From positions 1-57,696 of the forward strand of contig JAFIGD010000032.1 of the NCBI GenBank assembly GCA_020831625.1: a stretch of 57,696 nt of DNA. Reading direction: 5' to 3'. Below are positions 43,856-51,588 of the stretch, in pieces (the first letter of the stretch is position 1; each line of letters opens with the position of its first letter). The notes below the pieces were generated by a model. That model worked only from the letters and a program-made list of their open reading frames with translations. It did not search any database and was not told the origin of the DNA. The DNA is from Verrucomicrobiota bacterium. GTDB taxonomy: Bacteria; Verrucomicrobiota; Kiritimatiellia; SS1-B-03-39; UBA6053. The position numbers and the translations under genes were made by a program.

Positions 43856-44194
43856 TTATTCGAAATGAAAAACCTCGTCCATTTCCGCCCACCATTCCCC
43901 CTCAGCGCGGTCGGGGAGTGGTACATGACAGGGTTTGCAGACGGACCACCACTCCTGCGTGACGGGATCCGCAGCCATACGCGCCATATCTTTGGCAAAG
44001 TCGTCACCATGATATTCAAAATAACTGAACAGGTACGGCTTGCCGTCCGGGAGTTTGCGGAGAAAAATGGAGTAGTTCCGTATACCGCATTCGTGTATCA
44101 TTTTCAGGACATCCGGCCAGGCATCCGCGTGCAGCCGCTTGTAGGTTTCGATATGCTCCGGGTGAATGCCGACGACGCTTCCGACTCGTTTCAT
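43856..44194 (-). CDS. rhaM: L-rhamnose mutarotase
   Basis: The 112-aa protein is a full-length RhaM: RVGSVVGIHPEHIETYKRLH then ADAWPDVLKMI, IRNYSIFLRKLPDGKPYLFS, and DPVTQEWWSVCKPCHVPLPD. It interconverts alpha and beta anomers of L-rhamnose. AAGGAG lies 8 nt before ATG 44194. It stands alone between repeats, without rhamnose catabolic genes, which is unusual for this gene and suggests it was carried as cassette cargo. Confidence 0.9.
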   Translation of the reverse strand: MKRVGSVVGIHPEHIETYKRLHADAWPDVLKMIHECGIRNYSIFLRKLPDGKPYLFSYFEYHGDDFAKDMARMAADPVTQEWWSVCKPCHVPLPDRAEGEWWAEMDEVFHFE

Positions 44195-44371
44195 GGGATG
44201 TCTCCTTGGGGATGGGGGGCGGACACGGTTGGTCTGCCGGATTCGCTGCCGGCGTTCACCGTGTCTAACAAACGATTTGAATCAAACAGATGAGGGACGC
44301 AAGGTCAAGGCTCCGGAACACAATGCTCCGTCGAATTCAGGCTCAAGAAACAACTCAACCTTACAAAGGAG

Positions 44372-44626
44372 GTGACCGGTCCGGGATTTTTTGTGTTTTT
44401 AGCCATGAAACCCACCCGGAGGCTTCCCCCTCCGCCTGAAGAACATCCCCGCGGACCCGCCCAATTCCGCCGCTCGAGTCCGTCCTCAACGCCCGGCCAC
44501 ACCTACTCCCCACGGCACAAAAGGCTGTAGCTCATTCCATTCGCTAAAACACTCCAGGGCGGCTGCGCCGCGCAATTCCACCGCCCTCCTCCATCCGGTC
44601 GATCCGGTCGATCCCGTCACCCTTGA
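44372..44626. repeat. Array repeat copy R8 (left half) joined to second-family repeat
   Basis: 44372-44465 matches the left half of R3 (TTTTTAGCCATGAAACCC, CTTCCCCCTCCGCC). It then continues as a second-family copy (about 44468-44586) and a GGTCGATCCGGTCGATCCCG tail. No gene is present. This is the right boundary of the array. Confidence 0.8.
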
Positions 44627-46519
44627 TCACACCTCTGCAAACTGCCGGTAGAGGCTGGCGTAGATTCCACCCTGTTCGAGGAGTTCGAGGTGGCTGCCGC
44701 GTTCGGCGATCTCCCCCTGATCCATGACCAGCACCAGATCCGCGCGCCGAATGGTGGAAAGCCGGTGCGCCACCACAAACGAGGTGCGTCCCCGCATCAG
44801 GGTTTCAAGCGCTTTCTGAAGGCGGGCCTCGGTCACGGTGTCGACCGAAGCGGTGGCCTCGTCCAAAATCAGAATACGGGGATCGGCCAGCATGGCGCGG
44901 GCGAAGCAGACCACCTGCCGCTGACCCAGCGACAGGCCGGCCCCCTCCTCGGTAACCACGGTGTCAAACCCGTCCAGCATGGCCTCGACCAGGTCGAGGC
45001 AGTCGATCCGGCGCACCGCCTCCTCCACTTCGGCGTCGGAGGCGCCGGTTTTTCCGAGGCGGATGTTTTCGCGGACCGTGCCGCTGAAGAGGAAATTCTT
45101 CTGCAGCACAATGCCGATCTGACTGCGGAGGGCGTCCGTGCGGATGCCGCGCACATCCCGGTCGTCCATCAGGAGTTCCCCGTCGGTCGGAAGATAGAAT
45201 TTGCAGAGCAGATTGATGATGGTGCTCTTCCCGCTGCCGGTATGCCCCACGAGGGCAACGGTCTGCCCGGGGGCGGCGGTGAAGGTGATGCCTTTGAGGA
45301 CGGGGGTGCCGGGCACGTAGGAGAAGTGAAGGTTGCGGAACTCCACCTTGCCTGCCAGGGGGCCGATGGCTTCCGCGTCCGGATCGTCCGACCAGTCCGG
45401 CGGCGTGTCCAGCAGGCGGAAAATCCGCTCCGCGCCGGCAATGGCGCTCATGGCGCTGGTGAACATTCTGCCGAGACTGGGAATGGGCGAGAAGAACAGG
45501 TTGGCCAGAAAGAAGAACGTCACCAGGTCACCCACCGGCATGCCCACAGCGGGAGAAAGCGCGCCGTAGCCTCCGATCACCACAATCGCGGCGATGAACA
45601 TTTGCGAATTGAGCTCCAACAGCGGCAGATACACCGCGATATTTCGGGCCAGTCCCATATTATAGCCCGAATGATCCCTGATGAGTTCGCGGAAGAGGGA
45701 GGAATTCCTTTCTTCGCGGGCAAACCCCTGGGTCACCTGAATCCCCTTCACACTTTCCGCGACGGTGGCGGTGACCCGCGCGAAACTCTCCTGCAACATC
45801 CGCGAGGCCTGGCTGATGCGCTTGCTGAAATAGCGGTTGATGAAAAACAGGGCGGGGGTCATCGCCACGATCACCAGAAACAGTTTCCAGTTGTAATAGG
45901 CCATCAGCGTTCCCGCTCCGAGCATTTGCCCCGTTTGAACCATGGAGACGAACAGCACGTTCTGCACCCCGACCCGCAAGGCTTCGATGTCGGAGGTGAT
46001 TCGCGAGAGGATACTGCCCAGCTTGGTGCGGTGATAGTAACTCAGGGGCATGCGCATCAGGTGTTCGAACACCGCATTGCGCATATCAAACACCACCGAT
46101 TCACCAAGCTCCAGCGCATAGCGCTGGCGGAAGTGCAGGGTGATATGGGTAAACAGGGACAGCAGTCCGAAACCCGCCGCGCCCCAGTAGATGCCCGTCA
46201 AATTCCGGTCCGCAATGGGACCGTTGATGACCATTCCGATCGCCCAGGCGAGCGCGGGGATCTGCAGCGAGCGCAGACAGACGAGCACGAAGAGCAGATT
46301 GCGTTTCACCCGGTAGGGCCGGGTCCAGGCGAACAGGCGGATAAACACCTTCAGATCGAATCCCCGCGTTTCAAGTTTTTCTTCCTCTTTGCGGTCCTCC
46401 TCCACCTCCTTGTCCCGGCGGGCCAGCGACAAATCATGACGCACCTCGTCGTTCAGCTGCTTTTCCTCAACCACGCCTTCCGGCCCTGAGTTGGAGAGTT
46501 TGTATTTTTTAGCCGGCAT
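44627..46519 (-). CDS. ABC exporter subunit with canonical Walker B
   Basis: The 630-aa half-transporter has six membrane helices and a C-terminal ATPase domain. Walker A is VGHTGSGKSTIINLL, Walker B is ILILDEATASVD with the catalytic Glu, and the H-loop is VAHRLST. Its signature motif is LSLGQ instead of LSGGQ. The partner subunit, encoded just upstream, has the opposite pattern, so the two form an asymmetric heterodimer of the BmrCD/TmrAB kind. The ATG overlaps the stop of the upstream gene as TGATG. Substrate unknown; lipids or drugs are typical. Confidence 0.9.
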   Translation of the reverse strand: MPAKKYKLSNSGPEGVVEEKQLNDEVRHDLSLARRDKEVEEDRKEEEKLETRGFDLKVFIRLFAWTRPYRVKRNLLFVLVCLRSLQIPALAWAIGMVINGPIADRNLTGIYWGAAGFGLLSLFTHITLHFRQRYALELGESVVFDMRNAVFEHLMRMPLSYYHRTKLGSILSRITSDIEALRVGVQNVLFVSMVQTGQMLGAGTLMAYYNWKLFLVIVAMTPALFFINRYFSKRISQASRMLQESFARVTATVAESVKGIQVTQGFAREERNSSLFRELIRDHSGYNMGLARNIAVYLPLLELNSQMFIAAIVVIGGYGALSPAVGMPVGDLVTFFFLANLFFSPIPSLGRMFTSAMSAIAGAERIFRLLDTPPDWSDDPDAEAIGPLAGKVEFRNLHFSYVPGTPVLKGITFTAAPGQTVALVGHTGSGKSTIINLLCKFYLPTDGELLMDDRDVRGIRTDALRSQIGIVLQKNFLFSGTVRENIRLGKTGASDAEVEEAVRRIDCLDLVEAMLDGFDTVVTEEGAGLSLGQRQVVCFARAMLADPRILILDEATASVDTVTEARLQKALETLMRGRTSFVVAHRLSTIRRADLVLVMDQGEIAERGSHLELLEQGGIYASLYRQFAEV

Positions 46520-48513
46520 CAGTGCCCTCCTTGTTCGACAGACGCTTTGCGGCGGCGGTTGGCCGACAGCAGGGCCAGACTCTCGGGGTCGACCGTCTGC
46601 AGATCCACCGCCGAACGGTACAGTCCGGGCTGGGCCATCAGTTCATCGTGGGAGCCCATTTGAATGATTTCACCCCGGTCCAGCACAATCACCTTGTCCG
46701 CCCGCCTGAGCGTGCTCAAGCGGTGGGCGACAATAAACGTCGTGCGTCCCTCGATCGCCCGTTCGATCGCCTCGAGGATCTCATGCTCGGTCTCCGGATC
46801 GATCGCGGCGGTGGGGTCGTCGAGCAGGAGGATCGCGGGCTCCAGCAGAATCGCGCGGGCAATCGCCAGCCGCTGCCGCTGGCCGCCGGACAGGGTGCTG
46901 CCGCTTTCCGTGAGGATGGTGTCGTAGCCCTTGGGCATCCGCATGATGAACTCATGGGCGCAGGCGATGCGCGCGGCTTTCTCGATCCGCTCCCGGGACG
47001 CATCGGGGTGCCCGAAGGCAATGTTGTTTGCAATGGTGTTGGAGAACAGAAAGTTCTCCTGAAAGACGATGCCGATGTTGCGGCGGATCTCATCCAGGGA
47101 GAGGCTTCGCAGATCATGGCCATCGAGCCGGATCGCGCCGTCCAGCGGATCGTAGAACCGCGGAATGAGACTCATCAGCGCGCTTTTGCCCGACCCGGTG
47201 GCCCCGGCGATGGCGACGACTTCACCCGGCTTCACGGAGAAGTGAAGATCTTTGAGGATAATATTCTGGGACTTGTACTCGAAGTAGAGGTGGTCAAAGG
47301 TGATCTCACCCCGGTAAGAACCCACGTGAACCGGATGTTCGGGTGATTCCACCTCAACCTCGGAATCGAGAATTTCAAACACCCGGCGCGCGCCGGTCAG
47401 GCTTTGCTGGATGGAGTCCGCCACGCCGGCAATGTTTGCGATTTGGCCGGAAAATTGTTGAAGAATGCCTGCAAAAACCACCAGTCCGGATCCCAGGGGC
47501 AATTCGCCCCGCACCACCAGCACGCCTCCGTAACCGAGCAGAACGATGAGATTGACATGCGTCAGCAAGCCGATGAGCGGTGAGAAGGTGCTGGCCATCC
47601 AGAAAATTCCCTGACGCTGCTCAAGAATGGCCTGGTTTTTGGCTTTGAAATCCGCCGTCCGGTTGGCCTCGAGATTGAATCCCTTGACCGTCTGAATGCC
47701 TTGAATGACTTCCGCGAAATTCAGAACCAGATCATCAAGATTCTCGCGGCTCACCAGATAGGCCGGATGCAGGCGGCGGGAAAAATAGGCGGAAATCATC
47801 CAGAGCAGCGGGGTGGTCGCCAGGCAAACCAGGGTCAGCATGACGTGCATCTGCAGCATGTAGATCAGGTAGACCATCAGGGAAACCGCCATGATGAAGA
47901 TCTGGATCAGCACCTGGTCAATAAACATGCGGACCGCCTGCACGTCGCCGGTCACCCGGTTGATCATGGTGCCGCTGGCGGTTTTGTCAAAAAAGCGGAA
48001 AGAAAGCTTCTGCAGTTTTTCGTAGACCTGGGCCCTTAGTTTCAGCACGATGTCGACATGCACCAAGCGGCTGACGGACATCTGATTCCAGTATTCCAGA
48101 AGCGCCCGGAGCAGCGCGAGCCCTCCGATCACCGCCCCGATGAGCAGAATGACCCTGAAGGGCTCCGTCTCCGCGGAGGGCCGCAACCCCAGTGGCCAGC
48201 GCGCGTGGTCCGTCAGGTTGATCGTGTCACTGAGAAAGTCGATCGCCAGACCGGTCAGTCCCAGGCTGCTCAACATCAGAATTAGAATGAGCAGCTGGGT
48301 GAAAACGACCTGAATCGAGCGTGAACGGAACTGCCATGAAAAACGCAGCAGGCGCAGAATCAGTTTCCAGTTTGAGACGGGAGAGGTGGACACGCGGGGA
48401 TCTTGCATATTCAGAGATTCAATCACATACGGCACGATTCCCGGCATTCCGGGATCGTAATCCGTGTTAGCATTCGGTTCTCTAATTTCAAAAGTAAAGC
48501 CTGCAGCTCGCAA
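46519..48513 (-). CDS. ABC exporter subunit with degenerate Walker B
   Basis: The product is up to 664 aa. Six membrane helices precede an ATPase domain with Walker A IAGATGSGKSALMSLI, a canonical LSGGQRQRLAIARA signature, and Walker B ILLLDDPTAAID, where the catalytic Glu is Asp. Combined with its partner's Glu and LSLGQ, this predicts one working and one degenerate ATP site. The first ~35 residues look unlike the family; ATG 48408 (MQDPRVSTSPVSNWKL) is a likely true start, and ATG 48447 is another. The gene is divergent from the phosphatase-like gene. Confidence 0.88.
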   Translation of the reverse strand: MRAAGFTFEIREPNANTDYDPGMPGIVPYVIESLNMQDPRVSTSPVSNWKLILRLLRFSWQFRSRSIQVVFTQLLILILMLSSLGLTGLAIDFLSDTINLTDHARWPLGLRPSAETEPFRVILLIGAVIGGLALLRALLEYWNQMSVSRLVHVDIVLKLRAQVYEKLQKLSFRFFDKTASGTMINRVTGDVQAVRMFIDQVLIQIFIMAVSLMVYLIYMLQMHVMLTLVCLATTPLLWMISAYFSRRLHPAYLVSRENLDDLVLNFAEVIQGIQTVKGFNLEANRTADFKAKNQAILEQRQGIFWMASTFSPLIGLLTHVNLIVLLGYGGVLVVRGELPLGSGLVVFAGILQQFSGQIANIAGVADSIQQSLTGARRVFEILDSEVEVESPEHPVHVGSYRGEITFDHLYFEYKSQNIILKDLHFSVKPGEVVAIAGATGSGKSALMSLIPRFYDPLDGAIRLDGHDLRSLSLDEIRRNIGIVFQENFLFSNTIANNIAFGHPDASRERIEKAARIACAHEFIMRMPKGYDTILTESGSTLSGGQRQRLAIARAILLEPAILLLDDPTAAIDPETEHEILEAIERAIEGRTTFIVAHRLSTLRRADKVIVLDRGEIIQMGSHDELMAQPGLYRSAVDLQTVDPESLALLSANRRRKASVEQGGH

Positions 48514-48602
48514 AAAGTCAAGAGACTCGCCGCTTTCAAGGCCAAAGGATGTTTTTTCAGAAACTTGTTAAAATTATATCAAGAATATGTTAGTGAAAAT
48601 TT

Positions 48603-50780
48603 ATGAAATTTACATCAAAAATTCTGCTTTGTTTTCTTCTTCTGTGTGCCCGGAATCTTTTGGCTCAGAACACAACTCATTTCCGTGCGGACCGTCAGTT
48701 GCTGACCTGGCAAGGGGATCCCTCCACCACCATGACGGTTCAATGGCTGGCGGATCTGCCGATGCTGCCGCTGCACCCGGCGGAACCGGAGATTCTGCCT
48801 CTGCCCGCCATTCCCCGGCTTTTGTTGGCTGAGCCGCTTGGAAATGCTGACGCATTACGGCAGGACGGTTTGCAGGTTACCGCCCTCTTCAATGAGTACG
48901 ACTTGATGTGGCATGAGGCTGAATCCCCTTTTTCAGCCGAGGCCCGGCTGGGCTGGAGTGATCTCGGACTCCATCTGCTCGTCAGGGTGCTTGACCCGGC
49001 GCGAAGTGTGGACGAGAACCCCAACCGCTTTTGGACCGGTGATTCGGTTGAGGTCATTCTTTCCGAGCAAGTCGGTTCGACAAACCGCCTGAAACTCAAC
49101 GCCACGCCAGGCACGCACGGCGAAGAAGGGCGTCATTTCTTTTCCCAGCCCCGGGGCGAATGGGACCGAGACGCGCTCCAGGCGCAGTCCCGCAGTATGG
49201 ATTTGGACGACGGGTATGCGCTGGAATTCTTTTTCGCCTGGGAACACCTGCCGGATCTGGGGGGCGAAGTGGGCCGTCCCCTGGGGCTTCAACTTTTGGT
49301 CAACAGCCGCGTGGATGCGGAAACTCCGGTGCGCAGGATCTCCCTGCATCCCAATCCCGTGACCTTACGGGATCCTTACGCGGCCTACGCCTTTGTTTTG
49401 GCCGAAGAGGCCTCAGACCCCGTCCGCTTTCGCTCCAATTTGGTGGAAGAGAATGGGTTTGCCCCTGTCGCCCGTCTAGTGGTGCCTCCGGGTGAGGACA
49501 ATCCAACAGTTGAACTCAGGCAGGAAAATTTTCGGATCGCCGAAACCCAATTCGAGAAGAAGCCCGGCGGAAGCCGCGTTGCGGAGGTCGCCCTCAGTCA
49601 CGCACCGGATCAGACCCGCTGGAATACGCTTACCTGGTATGTGGACGGCGAAGCGGTCGGAAACATCCAGCCTCCCGATAGCCTCAACTATCCTCCCGTT
49701 CACGACGGGCGCCAGGTGAACCTCCATGTCTGGGAGGCATCGGCCGGAGAAGCCGCTGCGGATGTCCGGGCCGTTTTACCCGTGCGTGTCCACCAGTGGC
49801 CGGGCAAACAGCTTTACCGCGTGGAGCTTACCGGCCTCAAGCCCGGCACCGCCTACCGCTACCGTGTGGAGGGTGAGCCTCTGGATTTTGGATTCCGCAC
49901 CCTGCCTGACACCCTGGACGAGCCGCTCCGCTTCGCGATCGGCGGGGACACCCGGCATAGACAGGCGTGGATGGAGGCCACCAACCGCGTGGTCATGTCC
50001 TACAATCCGGCCTTCATCGTCTGGGGCGGCGACTTCGCGTATGCGGACGGCGAGGAACAAAACCTCTACCGGTGGCGGGAATGGTTCGACGCCAATACAA
50101 ACACCCTCATCGATGAAAACCGGTTTATCACCCCCATCCTCGGAGTGGTCGGGAATCATGAAGTCGTGCGGGGCTATTATTTCCGGCACCCGGAATATGA
50201 GCAGACCGATGAATGGCGGCTGCGCATCGCCCCCTACTTCAACCAGCTTTTTGCATTTCCCGGACCGCAAGGCTGGGGCGCTATCGATATCGGAGACCAG
50301 GTAAGCTTCCTCTTTCTCGATTCGGATCACACCAATCCCGTTGATGGGACACAAACCGGGTGGCTGGAAGAGGCCCTGCGGACACGCCGGGACCGGAAAC
50401 ATGTGTTCCCCGTGTATCACGTCACCGCCTATCCCTCAGCGCGTCCCTTCACCGACCGCACCTCGATCAAAATCCGTGAACACTGGGTGCCTCTCTTTGA
50501 AGAACACGGCGTTCGGGTGAGCTTTGAGAATCATGACCACACCTACAAGCGCACCCACCCGCTGCGTGGAGGCGAAATCGATCCCGAGAACGGCATCCTT
50601 TATGTCGGGGATGGCGCATGGGGGGTGAATACCCGCCAGAAAAATCCCGACAACGCCTGGTACCTGGACCGCTTTGAGTCCAAACGTCACGGCATTGTTG
50701 TCACCCTGCACGCCGACCGCCAGGAATTCCTGGTGGTGTCAGAGGATGGCGACGTGCTGGACACCTTTCTGGTGGATTGA
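48603..50780 (+). CDS. Secreted purple-acid-phosphatase-like metallophosphoesterase with CBM9-like insertion
   Basis: The 725-aa protein has a signal peptide (ILLCFLLLCARNLLAQ) and LLTWQGDPSTTMTVQWLAD, the start of the fibronectin-like domain of purple acid phosphatases. A CBM9-like module follows (~70-230, with FNEYDLMWHEAE and NRFWTGDSVEVILSE), then the rest of the fibronectin-like part (GLKPGTAYRYRVEGE). The catalytic domain keeps all metal ligands: GGDTRH (~442), GGDFAYADG (~476), GNHE (~516), VYHVTAYPS (~604) and ENHDHTYKRT (~643). It probably releases phosphate from an extracellular or periplasmic substrate, perhaps bound to polysaccharide. Confidence 0.85.
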   Translation: MKFTSKILLCFLLLCARNLLAQNTTHFRADRQLLTWQGDPSTTMTVQWLADLPMLPLHPAEPEILPLPAIPRLLLAEPLGNADALRQDGLQVTALFNEYDLMWHEAESPFSAEARLGWSDLGLHLLVRVLDPARSVDENPNRFWTGDSVEVILSEQVGSTNRLKLNATPGTHGEEGRHFFSQPRGEWDRDALQAQSRSMDLDDGYALEFFFAWEHLPDLGGEVGRPLGLQLLVNSRVDAETPVRRISLHPNPVTLRDPYAAYAFVLAEEASDPVRFRSNLVEENGFAPVARLVVPPGEDNPTVELRQENFRIAETQFEKKPGGSRVAEVALSHAPDQTRWNTLTWYVDGEAVGNIQPPDSLNYPPVHDGRQVNLHVWEASAGEAAADVRAVLPVRVHQWPGKQLYRVELTGLKPGTAYRYRVEGEPLDFGFRTLPDTLDEPLRFAIGGDTRHRQAWMEATNRVVMSYNPAFIVWGGDFAYADGEEQNLYRWREWFDANTNTLIDENRFITPILGVVGNHEVVRGYYFRHPEYEQTDEWRLRIAPYFNQLFAFPGPQGWGAIDIGDQVSFLFLDSDHTNPVDGTQTGWLEEALRTRRDRKHVFPVYHVTAYPSARPFTDRTSIKIREHWVPLFEEHGVRVSFENHDHTYKRTHPLRGGEIDPENGILYVGDGAWGVNTRQKNPDNAWYLDRFESKRHGIVVTLHADRQEFLVVSEDGDVLDTFLVD

Positions 50781-50842
50781 TCCGGCCTGTCGATGATCCG
50801 CCGCCCCGGTTTTCGAGGGCACTTTTTGTGTTTTAACCCTCC

Positions 50843-50990
50843 ACTCCATCCGGTCGATCCAGTCGATCCCGTCAAAAGAAACAGCGGACCGGCTTCGTTC
50901 TCTTCGTTTCCTTCTGTAAAAAAATTCCGATGGTGTGCGGCAGCTTGCCGCGCGGGACGCGTGTGTATTTCCGCCCCTCCCTGAAGCTTG
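50843..50990. repeat. Third-family dispersed repeat copy
   Basis: This matches 41093-41215 and 42740-42892: GATCCCGTCAAAAGAAACAG, TTCGTTTCCTTCTGTAAAAA, then CAGCTTGCCGCGCGGGACGC. It separates the phosphatase gene from the Nudix promoter. Confidence 0.8.
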
Positions 50991-51012
50991 CCCATCTGCG
51001 CCAACTTCCTCT

Positions 51013-51041
51013 TTGCAATCCGCATCGGTTTGTGGCAAAGA
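51013..51041 (+). promoter_or_regulatory. Predicted leaderless promoter of the Nudix operon
   Basis: TTGCAA (51013-51018), 17 nt, CAAAGA (51036-51041), then 6 nt to ATG 51048. The -10 is poor but the spacing equals the other examples. Confidence 0.45.
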
Positions 51042-51047
51042 ACCTCC

Positions 51048-51587
51048 ATGTCTCTCACCGAAACCACCCTCTCCTCCGAAGTCCTCCTCCAGGGAATCGT
51101 TTTCCGCGTCGACCGCCAGGAGGTCCGCTTGGGCGACGGCAGTCACAGCAAGCGCGATATCGTGCGTCACGCCGGGGGCGTCGGGGTGCTCGCCCGCACC
51201 CCGCGCGGCACCTGGCTGCTGGTGCGTCAGTTCCGCAAGGCCCTTGACCGCGAGGTCCTGGAAATGGTGGCGGGCATGCGGGAACCCGGCGAATCCGCCG
51301 AGCAAAGTGCCCGGCGCGAACTGGAGGAGGAAACCGGCTACACCGCCAAATCCATGATCCCGCTGGGGGAATCCTTCGCCTCGCCGGGCTACACCGATGA
51401 AATTGTCACCCTCTTTTATGCCGAAACCGATGCCGTCCCCGGCGGCAACCGTCTGGATCACGATGAGCGCGTGCTGGTCGAGGAACTCGACGACACCGAA
51501 ATGCGCCGCCGCATGAGCGCCAACGAAATCCGCGACAGCAAAACCGTGGTCGCCTGGTTTCTCGCCGCTCAGAAAGGACTGTGCTGA
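51048..51587 (+). CDS. Nudix hydrolase, ADP-ribose pyrophosphatase type
   Basis: The 179-aa protein has a complete Nudix box GMREPGESAEQSARRELEEE then TGY (Gx5Ex7REUxEExGU), preceded by RQFRKALDREVLEMVAG, and the usual pairing FASPGYTDEIVTLFYAE of ADP-ribose pyrophosphatases. It would hydrolyse ADP-ribose or related nucleotide sugars in the cytoplasm. The frame is open from 50988, but ATG 51048 fits the promoter geometry. The helicase gene starts 1 nt after its stop. Confidence 0.88.
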   Translation: MSLTETTLSSEVLLQGIVFRVDRQEVRLGDGSHSKRDIVRHAGGVGVLARTPRGTWLLVRQFRKALDREVLEMVAGMREPGESAEQSARRELEEETGYTAKSMIPLGESFASPGYTDEIVTLFYAETDAVPGGNRLDHDERVLVEELDDTEMRRRMSANEIRDSKTVVAWFLAAQKGLC

Positions 51588-51588
51588 G

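Noticed and set aside
34390-44626. Classical integron with attC sites
   Set aside because: No RYYYAAC/GTTRRRY pair, no integrase or attI in the window, and the repeat is 200-290 nt. Kept only as 'cassette-like'.
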